Assembly: GCA_023398105.1 (NCBI GenBank) | Contig: JAEWST010000166.1 | Span: 1-38,769, forward strand | Direction: 5' to 3' | DNA length: 38,769 nt | Source: Bacillota bacterium | GTDB lineage: Bacteria; Bacillota; Clostridia; Acetivibrionales; DSM-1351 | Shown: positions 16,630 to 24,795 of the stretch, piece by piece | Numbering within the stretch: the first letter of the stretch is position 1 | How the letters are laid out: every line of letters begins with the position of its first letter | Notes under the pieces: generated by a model | What the model saw: the letters and a program-made list of their open reading frames with translations, nothing else | Database searches by the model: none | Told to the model about the DNA's origin: nothing | Translations under genes and position numbers: made by a program

Positions 16630-17742
16630 CTAAAGCAACTGGTTTTCTACACACGATAATGCCTCAGCTATTACATTATGCATGTCAAAATACTTATACA
16701 TCCCAAGGCGTCCACCAAAAATAACTTTACTTTCTTTTTCTGCCAACCCTTTATACTTTTTGAAAAGTTCATTATTTCTGTCATCATTCATTGGATAGTA
16801 CGGCTCATCGCCACGCTTCCAGCTTGCAGGATATTCCTTTGTAATGACTGTCTTAGGATTTACAGCCTCCCTTTCACAACCAAATTCGAAATGCTTATGC
16901 TCAATTATTCTAGTATATGGGATGTCATATTCCGTATAATTAACAACTGCATTTCCTTGATAATTCTCACAGTCCAAAACTTCTGTTTCAAAACGCAATG
17001 AGCGATATTCAAGCTCACCATAACAATAGTCATAATATTCATCTATCATTCCTGTAAAAACAAGCTTATCTGCAATAGCTGTCAATTCATTACGCTGCAT
17101 AAAGAAATCAGTATCAAGTCTTACTTCAATTCCCTTTAGCATTTTCTCAATAATTTGAGTATATCCCCCTATAGGTATACCCTGATATTTATCATTAAAA
17201 TAATTGTTATCATATGTAAAACGAATAGGCAATCTCTTTATAATAAAGCTTGGAAGCTCAGTCGCTCTTCGCCCCCATTGCTTTTCTGTATACCCCTTTA
17301 CCAACCTCTCGTAAATGTCTCTTCCAACCAGACTTATAGCTTGTTCTTCAAGGTTATGAGGCTCTAGTATCCCAGCCTCTTCAATCTGCTGCTGAATCTT
17401 AGCTTTTGCCTCTTTAGGAGTAATTACTCCCCACATCTTATTAAAGGTATTCATATTAAAAGGCATATTGTAGAGTTCTGATTTATACATTGCAACAGGG
17501 GAATTTGTATATCTGTTGAATTCTGCAAACTTGTTCACATACTCCCATACTCTCTTGTTACTTGTGTGAAAAATATGTGCACCATACTGATGTACATGAA
17601 TTCCATCTACAGATGATGTATATATATTCCCGCCTATATGTGAGCGTTTGTCTATAACAAGACATTTCTTCCCTCTTTTATTAGCTTCATATGCAAATAT
17701 CGTTCCGAAAAGACCAGCTCCAACAATCAGATAATCATACAT
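16630..17742 (-). CDS. glf: UDP-galactopyranose mutase
   Basis: A 370-residue flavoenzyme converting UDP-galactopyranose to UDP-galactofuranose for surface glycans. The FAD-binding Rossmann loop is DYLIVGAGLFG at the N-terminus, followed by RSHIGGNIYT and the family hallmark QYGAHIFHTSN. GYTEKQWGRRATELP and the C-terminal FGGRLGMYKYFDMH (substrate and flavin contacts) are also typical. Length is normal. AAGGAGGG precedes the ATG. No other galactofuranose gene is visible besides the convergent GT2 gene. Confidence 0.96.
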   Translation of the reverse strand: MYDYLIVGAGLFGTIFAYEANKRGKKCLVIDKRSHIGGNIYTSSVDGIHVHQYGAHIFHTSNKRVWEYVNKFAEFNRYTNSPVAMYKSELYNMPFNMNTFNKMWGVITPKEAKAKIQQQIEEAGILEPHNLEEQAISLVGRDIYERLVKGYTEKQWGRRATELPSFIIKRLPIRFTYDNNYFNDKYQGIPIGGYTQIIEKMLKGIEVRLDTDFFMQRNELTAIADKLVFTGMIDEYYDYCYGELEYRSLRFETEVLDCENYQGNAVVNYTEYDIPYTRIIEHKHFEFGCEREAVNPKTVITKEYPASWKRGDEPYYPMNDDRNNELFKKYKGLAEKESKVIFGGRLGMYKYFDMHNVIAEALSCVENQLL

Positions 17743-17947
17743 TTATAGCCCTCCTTGTAATACAATAAAGAAATTTTACGAATATATTATAGCATGACCA
17801 CTCTCAATTTTATTATTTACTTAATTGAAAATCAATTTGCTATAAGATTATACACCTCAATCGGCTAATCCGCAATGAATATATGTCAAATATTGGTCAG
17901 TATATATCTTAATGGGTACTATAAAAAATACGAAATAGTATTATAAC

Positions 17948-17986
17948 AAAAAACGATATTCTAATATTTATTAGAATATCGTTTTT
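17948..17986. terminator. Bidirectional intrinsic terminator
   Basis: AAAAAACGATATTCTAATA and its exact complement TATTAGAATATCGTTTTTT surround a one-base centre. It ends the secreted two-repeat gene on the minus strand, about 30 bp after its stop. Confidence 0.9.
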
Positions 17987-18016
17987 TGAAATCAATTTAC
18001 TTTTCTGATAACCCTA

Positions 18017-18754
18017 TTATTCTATATCTGCTACTGTAAGATTTAAATTTGATACATTATTTTCACATATATCAATTAATGTTCCATATTGGCTTCCCTC
18101 ATAATTTGATATATCTTCAGGCTTACATTTTACTTCAAAGCTGGTATTATCATATAAAAAATATAAATCAATAGGGATTGAATAATTTATTTCACTGCAT
18201 CCCTCAGGTATTGTTACCACTGTTTCAAAATCATATTCTCCAATAGCCGAAACTGTGACATTTATTCCACCCGCAGGTGCTAATCCATCTTTATATGTAA
18301 TAGTTCCAGAAATTGTACGTTCAGTCAGCCACTGTGTTGTAAAATCAATATTTGTTGCATCCTCTTTACTTATATCCACTAATTCACTATATATACTAGC
18401 AGAATAATTCACTGCCTTATGAGGCTCACATCTTAATATAAAGCTGTTACTGTTATTTGTATAAGCTAAATCAATTGGCAATTCATATTCTGTTGCAAAA
18501 TCCCCTTCACGTATTAATACATCTGTTGTAAAAACTCCTCCATTTTCACCCATAGCATACAATGTAATCCATATTCCTCCTTCAGGTGCAAAACCATTGT
18601 CATATGATATTGTTCCAGAAATCATACGAGGAGAGCTATCTGCTATCGCATTACACGGCAAAAACACTAAAACCATTAAAAAACAAAATAACATTGTTTT
18701 AGAACCAATTTTCTTGATACTATTCTCTACATTACTACCAAAATCTTTGAACAT
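18017..18754 (-). CDS. Secreted protein with two tandem beta-sandwich repeats
   Basis: A 245-residue exported protein of unknown function. The N-terminus has a charged segment followed by a hydrophobic core (MLFCFLMVLVFLPC) and a likely cleavage near AIADS at about residue 39. The mature part is two homologous modules of about 95 residues. The first begins RMISGTISYDNGFAPEGGI and the second RTISGTITYKDGLAPAGGI, and each ends around SxYxxLVDI or GTLIDI. The SGTI...DG.AP.GG pattern resembles carboxypeptidase-regulatory-like Ig modules found in extracellular proteins. AGGGGG precedes the ATG. No dockerin or cell-wall anchor is present. Confidence 0.72.
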   Translation of the reverse strand: MFKDFGSNVENSIKKIGSKTMLFCFLMVLVFLPCNAIADSSPRMISGTISYDNGFAPEGGIWITLYAMGENGGVFTTDVLIREGDFATEYELPIDLAYTNNSNSFILRCEPHKAVNYSASIYSELVDISKEDATNIDFTTQWLTERTISGTITYKDGLAPAGGINVTVSAIGEYDFETVVTIPEGCSEINYSIPIDLYFLYDNTSFEVKCKPEDISNYEGSQYGTLIDICENNVSNLNLTVADIE

Positions 18755-18946
18755 TACATATCCCCCTTAATAATAATTTATTTCTATATAATATTCATAA
18801 TTATAGCAACAAAACCCTTCTTTTTTTTAGATTATTTTACAAAAATAATATTTTTTTAAATTTAGTCTAATAAAATACATTATTGTAATACTATTTGCGG
18901 ACTACGTCTCATCGCCGCAGATGCGGCTAATTAGTATAACAAAAAA

Positions 18947-19306
18947 TTACTCTTGTCTGTTTTCAATGCATATAGAATCCTTTTCAACTGAATTATTTAT
19001 TTTACCATCATCTAAACTGTCCTTAATTAGTTCAAACCAATCCTGCAATATTTTTTCAAATTGGGTTCTAGTTATAAATATCCTTATCCAAACAGGAACC
19101 AATAAATATACCTGTGTCAAAACCTGTTCAAATCTTTCTTGTCCCTTTTTTGTACCAATAATAGTATGTTCTGCTTGTAGCATTAACTTATTTGCAATCA
19201 TTCTTAGCTTATTCCATCTCTTATTTATAACCAAATAAATAATATAAGCCAAAACTATAGCTACAATTACTACTGTCAGCCAGTAATTCTCCAAAAATCT
19301 AATCAT
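18947..19306 (-). CDS. Holin-like small membrane protein
   Basis: A 119-residue protein with one N-terminal membrane segment (about residues 8-28, WLTVVIVAIVLAYIIYLVIN). A cytoplasmic helical part follows with the stretch QAEHTIIGTKKGQERFEQVL and a W-rich amphipathic helix (VPVWIRIFITRTQFEKILQDWF). The pattern recalls small holin-like proteins encoded in Firmicute prophages, but no other phage gene lies nearby, so it is either a domesticated gene or unrelated. AAGGAGAGG gives a strong ribosome binding site. A GCCGC/GCGGC hairpin at 18914-18927 lies downstream. Family assignment is from memory of the pattern only. Confidence 0.6.
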   Translation of the reverse strand: MIRFLENYWLTVVIVAIVLAYIIYLVINKRWNKLRMIANKLMLQAEHTIIGTKKGQERFEQVLTQVYLLVPVWIRIFITRTQFEKILQDWFELIKDSLDDGKINNSVEKDSICIENRQE

Positions 19307-19813
19307 TTACGTTCCTCTCCTTCTAAATCAAATATTTCTGATAAATATACTCCTTATTTCAGTTATTGCTGTATCCCTCACTAATTTAGTATTTGTTATG
19401 GGCAGTATAAGCAATCTTTATCCCCTTATTAAAAAGTTGGATATTGTTGTAGACCTCTTCTTAAATCTTCAAAATTTATTCTCTCTACATATTAGGTAAA
19501 GAATTAGTAAAACTAACAACTATTTTGGTTTTCTACTGCAGGTTTATTAGTACCTATATCTAATAAAACCAGTTGTAAAAATACAGTTCCCAATGTAATA
19601 TATTAATGTATGCTACTTAAAGCATAAGATATCCTATTCGTATAGGTTCATTTTAGGTATAGTAATACTTATATAACTTAAACTCTAATTGTGCAGTTGA
19701 AAATTGTATATGCTCTAATCTGTCAGTGTAAAGTCAGGTTAGAAATATTGCATGAAATATTTGATGATTAAATGAACCCTATTTATTCATTCCATTATTT
19801 TGACAGAAAATCA
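19307..19813. other. Intergenic, no gene seen
   Basis: AT-rich divergent region between the holin-like gene and the GH3 gene. It should carry the promoter of the holin-like gene near its left side. No ORF with a ribosome binding site was found. Confidence 0.45.
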
Positions 19814-19842
19814 TTGATAATTCTCTCTCAATTAGATATTTT
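19814..19842 (+). promoter_or_regulatory. Possible promoter of the first GH3 gene
   Basis: TTGATA at 19814-19819, a 17-nt spacer and TATTTT at 19837-19842. Confidence 0.5.
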
Positions 19843-19873
19843 TATATAGCATAGTTGAGTAATTTATTTTTAA

Positions 19874-19932
19874 AAGGAGGTGCTAAGTCCATGTCATTCT
19901 TTGTTTTCCATTAATAAAAATTTAGACATGGA
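19874..19932 (+). promoter_or_regulatory. Leader with a seven-codon reading frame and hairpin before the GH3 gene
   Basis: A strong AAGGAGG at 19874-19880 serves an ATG at 19891 that encodes only MSFFVFH before tandem stops. TCCATGTC (19888-19895), which covers that ATG, is the inverse complement of GACATGGA (19925-19932). The GH3 start at 19942 has no ribosome binding site of its own and is in the same frame, 27 nt after the first stop codon. Confidence 0.5.
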
Positions 19933-19941
19933 TATACCCTT

Positions 19942-22122
19942 ATGGAATTTATATATCAAAATCATAAGCTTTCACCAAAAGAACGGACAAAAAATTTGCT
20001 TTCTCTTATGTCTTTAGAAGAAAAAGTAGGGCAAATGATGCAAATTAGCTACAATACATTAACAGTAGAAGAAGCAGAAGACTGGGTTATTAATAAAAAT
20101 GCAGGCTCTTTTCTACATGTTCTTGGCAAAAATGCGGAACACCTTCAAGAATTATCATTATCAAAACGGCTTGGTATTCCTCTAATCTTTGGGATTGACG
20201 CAATACATGGTCATGGCCTTATGAATGGTGCAACAATCTTTCCTTCACAGCTTGGAATGTCCTGTAGCTGGAATCAGGAATTAATCGAAAAGGCTGGAAG
20301 GGTAACTGCTAGAGAGGTAGCAGCTGACGGCATACATTGGACTTTTTCACCTGTCCTTTGCATAGGAAGAGACTTGCGTTGGGGGCGTATAAATGAAACC
20401 TTCGGAGAAGACCCTTATCTAATAGGTGTGTTGGCAGCTGCCATTATTAAGGGTTATCAAGGCAAAAGCCTATCTGATGCAGACAGTATTCTAGCTTGTG
20501 CAAAGCATTATCTTGGCTATGGCGAAAGCACTGGTGGAAGAGATGCCTACGACACTGAAGTAACCTACAGAAAGATAAGAGAAGTATTTCTCCCTCCTTT
20601 CAAAAAGGCTGTTGAGGCTGGTTGTGCAACCTTTATGACAGGTTATCAGTCAATTGATGGCACTCCAATGGCTGTAAACAAGAAGCTACTCTGTGAAATA
20701 TTAAAGGAAGAGCTTGGTTTTGAGGGTTTTGTAGTAACAGATTACAATAATACTGGAAATCTTGTAACTCTGCAAAAGGTAGCTTCTGATATTAGCGATG
20801 CAGCTAAAAAGTCTGTAGAAGCTGGAAATGACATGATTATGGCTACAAACGACTTCTATGAGTCAACCCTTAAGCTTGTTAAATCAGGTTTACTTTCTGA
20901 GTCCTTTATAGATGAAGCTGTAGGGAGAATTTTGTCAATAAAATTTTCAATGGGTCTCTTCGATACCAAAAATAGAAGTGGTTATGTGAGCAAGGATATT
21001 ATCTCCTGCAAGGAGCACCAACAGGTAAATCTTGAGCTTACAAGAGAAGCCTTGGTTTTGCTTAAAAACAATAAAAATATTCTTCCTCTAAATAAAAACA
21101 ACGAAATTAAAAAGCTTGCAGTAATTGGTCCAAATGCTGATAATCTAAAAGCTCAGTTTGGAGATTGGACATTTTTCACTCATCCCGACCCTAAACCTGA
21201 CACTGCTCCTGATTTTGAATATTACACAATGCTAAAGGGCATTACTGAACTATCTGCTTCAAGAGGAATTGAAGTTGCTTATCACAAAGGCTGTGATATT
21301 CTAACTGACGCACAGGATATTGAAGGTGCTGTTGCTACTGCTTTAGATTGTGATGCAATAATAGCAGTTGTTGGTGACTGCGTTGAACAAAATGGTGAAT
21401 TCAAGGATAGAGCCAACCTCGATTTATCAGGTTCGCAGTTAGAACTACTTAAGGCTTTAAAATCAATTAAGAAACCTCTTATCGTTATATTGGTAAACGG
21501 CAAGCCTTTATCTATTCCATGGCTTTACAGCAATGCTGATGCTATAATTGAGACCTTCAATTCTGGAATATTAGGTGGAAAAGCCACCGCTGAACTTTTG
21601 TATGGCGAATTTAATCCTAGTGGAAAGCTTACTATCTCCTTTCCATACCATAGTGGACAAACACCTGTTTACTATAATCAATTGTCGGGCTGGCATAGTC
21701 CCAAATATGTAGACCTTTCTGATAAAAATGCACTTTATCCCTTTGGCTACGGACTATCCTATACAAAATATCAGTATTCAAATCTTGTTTTGTCATCTAC
21801 GGTTTGTAATAAAAACGATACTGTCACTGTAAAAGTTGATGTTACAAACAGAGGCAAATATGATGGTACTGAAATTGTACAGCTTTATATTAATGATAAA
21901 GTAAGCTCTGTAATGACCCCTGAAAAAGAGTTAAAGGGTTTTGGGCGAGTATTTATTAAGGCAGGAGAGACAAAAACTGTTTCAATAAATCTTCAAATAT
22001 CTGATTTGACATTAGTAACACGTGATGAAAAATACGTTGTAGAAGCTGGAGAATTTGAAATTATGGTTGGTACTGATTCAAGAGACTCAAGCTTGCTAAA
22101 GGAAACTCTTATAGTGAAGTAA
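19942..22122 (+). CDS. GH3 beta-glycosidase (beta-glucosidase type), intracellular
   Basis: A 726-residue GH3 enzyme of the three-domain BglX-like plan. The N-terminal barrel (about 1-330) carries FGIDAIHGHG, AKHYLGYG and the catalytic nucleophile Asp267 in GFVVTDYNNTG. The C-terminal sandwich (about 365-600) follows, and then an Fn3-like domain (about 635-720) with YPFGYGLSYTKY at its border. There is no signal peptide, so it should act in the cytoplasm on imported oligosaccharides. The start at 19942 gives a family-typical N-terminus (LSPKERTKNLLSLMSLEEKV) but lacks a proximal ribosome binding site; see the leader at 19874-19932. It is convergent with a second GH3 gene. Beta-glucosidase versus beta-xylosidase specificity is not settled by sequence. 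Confidence 0.93.
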   Translation: MEFIYQNHKLSPKERTKNLLSLMSLEEKVGQMMQISYNTLTVEEAEDWVINKNAGSFLHVLGKNAEHLQELSLSKRLGIPLIFGIDAIHGHGLMNGATIFPSQLGMSCSWNQELIEKAGRVTAREVAADGIHWTFSPVLCIGRDLRWGRINETFGEDPYLIGVLAAAIIKGYQGKSLSDADSILACAKHYLGYGESTGGRDAYDTEVTYRKIREVFLPPFKKAVEAGCATFMTGYQSIDGTPMAVNKKLLCEILKEELGFEGFVVTDYNNTGNLVTLQKVASDISDAAKKSVEAGNDMIMATNDFYESTLKLVKSGLLSESFIDEAVGRILSIKFSMGLFDTKNRSGYVSKDIISCKEHQQVNLELTREALVLLKNNKNILPLNKNNEIKKLAVIGPNADNLKAQFGDWTFFTHPDPKPDTAPDFEYYTMLKGITELSASRGIEVAYHKGCDILTDAQDIEGAVATALDCDAIIAVVGDCVEQNGEFKDRANLDLSGSQLELLKALKSIKKPLIVILVNGKPLSIPWLYSNADAIIETFNSGILGGKATAELLYGEFNPSGKLTISFPYHSGQTPVYYNQLSGWHSPKYVDLSDKNALYPFGYGLSYTKYQYSNLVLSSTVCNKNDTVTVKVDVTNRGKYDGTEIVQLYINDKVSSVMTPEKELKGFGRVFIKAGETKTVSINLQISDLTLVTRDEKYVVEAGEFEIMVGTDSRDSSLLKETLIVK

Positions 22123-22142
22123 AACTAAAAATACAATAAATA

Positions 22143-22226
22143 GGGCTTGTTGAACGAATAGAGCTACAATTATACACCTTTCATATTAATCCTAGGAGTA
22201 TAACTTTCTATCCGTTTAGCAAGCCC
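22143..22226. repeat. Imperfect inverted repeat with long loop
   Basis: GGGCTTGTTGAACG at 22143-22156 pairs with CGTTTAGCAAGCCC at 22213-22226 (12 of 14) around a 56-nt loop, between the convergent GH3 genes. It could be a terminator element or the remains of a small mobile repeat. Confidence 0.4.
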
Positions 22227-22249
22227 GAAATATTTTTCATCCATTAATC

Positions 22250-22285
22250 TAGTAGTATAAGTGATACATTTATACTACTATTTAT
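22250..22285 (+). terminator. Probable terminator after the first GH3 gene
   Basis: TAGTAGTATA at 22250-22259 pairs perfectly with TATACTACTA at 22271-22280 and is followed by TTTATT on the plus strand. Confidence 0.55.
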
Positions 22286-22292
22286 TAAACCC

Positions 22293-24353
22293 TTAAATTT
22301 CAAAGTCACATCTATAAAGGTACTCCTCGCTACAGCAATTCCCAACATAGCACTGATATTTCCCATTTTCTAATTTCCAAGTCTTATCGGTTTCACAATA
22401 ATAGTTGAGTTTTTCAACTGGGCAGGAAATTATAACCTTTTTACTCTCTCCGGACTCAAGGGTAATTCTCTGGAAGCCTTTTAGTGCTTTTATCGGTCTG
22501 TCAATTTCAGAATTTTCTTTTCCAATGTATAGCTGAATAACTTCAGCACCTGCCACTTTACCTGTATTTGTTACCTTTACTTCTACCTTTATCACATCAT
22601 TTTCAAAAGTACACTTTTGATCTGAAATATCAAAGGTAGTATAGCTTAAGCCAAAACCATATGGAACAGAAGGAGTGATATTCATTTTTTCCAGTCTTTC
22701 ATATCCATGATAGTATTCATACTTTATTTCATCTGCTTCCCAGTCAACTAGAGGCAAATCTTTATCATCCTGTACAATTACAAATGGCAGTTTACCTCCT
22801 GGATTATTGTCACCAAAGAGTGTTTGTGCAATTGCTGTACCGCCTTCCATTCCCGGATAATATGCCATTAAAATTGCTGAAGCAGCAGCTTTAAAATTAT
22901 CAATTAAAATCATATTTCCGCCAATTAGTACAACTGCATTATTTTTATTTACCTTACCTACTGTATTAATCAAAGCAACTTCATTTTCTTTTAGTCCTAA
23001 ACTCTTTCTATCTCCACCAATTGGTTTAACTGAGCTTACACCATTAGAAGGTACAATGAATTCGCCTTCATCGTCATGGTCACATCCTGCTACTATTATA
23101 ACAGCATCTGCATCCTTAGCTAGCTTACAAGCCCTATCAATATCTTCTCCTGAGTAATAAGTAACCTTACTTTGACTGACTTCATTAATGACTCCCTGCA
23201 AAGGTGTTACTGTGTAGTAAGGAAACACTCTACTAGAGCCATGATCCCCGATATTTTCCACATTTGCAAGTCTCCCAAGCACTAAAATATTTTCTGAGTT
23301 CTTGTTAAAGGGCAAAACATTATTATCATTTTTAATTAAGGTCATTGCTTCCTCAGCGGATTTCTTTGCCAAAGCTATATGCTCAACACAGCTAATGATA
23401 GATGGCTCATAAGTCTGCGGATCTTCTGACTCTGTTGCTGCTAACAAAGTTCTTACTATTCGTAAAGCAGCTTCGTCAATAACTGCTTCACTAACCTTAT
23501 TTTCTTTAACAGCTTGAACCAGCTTGTCACCATAATGATTAGTATTGCACATTTCTATGTCCAAGCCGTTGTTTGCGGCATCAACTGTACTTCTAGTTCC
23601 CCAAATAAAGTCACTTACCACAAATCCGTCAAAATCCCATTCATTCTTTAAAACATCCCGAAGCAGATAACAGTTTTCACCACTATATACTCCTTTGTAT
23701 TTGTTGTAAGAACTCATTACTGAAGCCGCACCAGCATCAATGCAATCTTTAAAATGAGACAAATATATTTCTCTTTCTGTTCTTGCAGACGCATCTACAC
23801 TAACTGTAAAGCGTGCATTTTCCATACTGTTAAAAGCATAATGCTTAATACATGCTATAACATTGTGCTTCTGAACTCCTTTTACTAACGCTGCTCCCAT
23901 CTTGCCTAAATGGAAAGTATCCTCTCCATATACTTCCTGACTTCTTCCCCAGCCAGGATTGTAAGGAAGATTTATACATACACCACCAAAAAAATTGCCT
24001 CCAAAAGCACGTATTTCTTTTGCTATTGCCTCACCAATCTGCTCCTCTAATTCATCATCAAAGGCTGCTCCTCTTGCCATAGATACAGGAAAGCATGTTG
24101 CTCTGTGGCAAACAACACCTCTTGGTCCATCACAAAACTTCATTTCAGGGACATTTAATCTGTCATTTCCTCCAGCTGGATAAGGGAAATAATTATAATG
24201 GTAATCTGCGTTAGGATGATTGTTTGTATCCTCTATGTCCGGTATACTTACTCTACCACTCATCAGATATACTTTTTCCTCTAAGCTCATTTGCTCAACC
24301 AGCTTCTTAGCTTTTTCGGTAAATTTCAACCTATAATCTTTTGAATTAAACAT
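22293..24353 (-). CDS. GH3 beta-glycosidase, intracellular
   Basis: A 686-residue GH3 enzyme of the compact clostridial type. The barrel domain shows DGPRGV, GWGRSQEVYGEDTFH, IKHYAFNS and the nucleophile Asp248 in GFVVSDFIWG. The C-terminal sandwich (about 325-560) and an Fn3-like module (about 590-680, with PYGFGLSYTTF at its start) follow. No signal peptide, hence cytoplasmic. The start ATG has an AAGGAGG ribosome binding site. It is clearly a different GH3 subgroup from the neighbour at 19942 (few shared stretches outside the motifs), so the pair probably covers different oligosaccharides rather than being a recent duplication. Confidence 0.93.
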   Translation of the reverse strand: MFNSKDYRLKFTEKAKKLVEQMSLEEKVYLMSGRVSIPDIEDTNNHPNADYHYNYFPYPAGGNDRLNVPEMKFCDGPRGVVCHRATCFPVSMARGAAFDDELEEQIGEAIAKEIRAFGGNFFGGVCINLPYNPGWGRSQEVYGEDTFHLGKMGAALVKGVQKHNVIACIKHYAFNSMENARFTVSVDASARTEREIYLSHFKDCIDAGAASVMSSYNKYKGVYSGENCYLLRDVLKNEWDFDGFVVSDFIWGTRSTVDAANNGLDIEMCNTNHYGDKLVQAVKENKVSEAVIDEAALRIVRTLLAATESEDPQTYEPSIISCVEHIALAKKSAEEAMTLIKNDNNVLPFNKNSENILVLGRLANVENIGDHGSSRVFPYYTVTPLQGVINEVSQSKVTYYSGEDIDRACKLAKDADAVIIVAGCDHDDEGEFIVPSNGVSSVKPIGGDRKSLGLKENEVALINTVGKVNKNNAVVLIGGNMILIDNFKAAASAILMAYYPGMEGGTAIAQTLFGDNNPGGKLPFVIVQDDKDLPLVDWEADEIKYEYYHGYERLEKMNITPSVPYGFGLSYTTFDISDQKCTFENDVIKVEVKVTNTGKVAGAEVIQLYIGKENSEIDRPIKALKGFQRITLESGESKKVIISCPVEKLNYYCETDKTWKLENGKYQCYVGNCCSEEYLYRCDFEI

Positions 24354-24722
24354 AATATCCTCCTTGAAAATAGTTATATGACATTCTTTATGTGTATATA
24401 TTTTTCATCAATTGTTTAGTATATCCATTATTATTTTTTATTATCAATAGCCAATTTATTTACTAAAATCAAGCTTTCGAATTATATTTTGTATATTATA
24501 ATAAAAGTATGTAGACGGTTCTTCTATACTTTTTCCTTAATACTGAATAACTATAGTTATCAATTTTAATAATATCCTAAACAATTAAGTTATTCTAGTC
24601 AATTCTAAAGATATTCTATTCAATTCTTTTACTGATACATTTGTAAGGTTTAAATCTACTTCTCTGTATTAACACCTACTAATGTCGCCTGTTTCCTATC
24701 ATAAATGAGATTAATTTTAAAA
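24354..24722. other. Intergenic, no gene seen
   Basis: AT-rich region upstream of the second GH3 gene and beyond the end of the GH11 gene. It must hold the GH3 promoter, but none could be fixed with confidence. Confidence 0.45.
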
Positions 24723-24767
24723 TGAACCTATGTAGATAAACTTTTTACAGTCTATTACATAGGTTCA
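24723..24767 (-). terminator. Intrinsic terminator of the GH11/CE4 gene
   Basis: TGAACCTATGTA at 24723-24734 is perfectly complementary to TACATAGGTTCA at 24756-24767; on the minus strand a T-rich stretch follows. It lies about 30 bp after the stop. Confidence 0.8.
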
Positions 24768-24795
24768 TCATATTACTTATAAGTAAATTTAAAAC

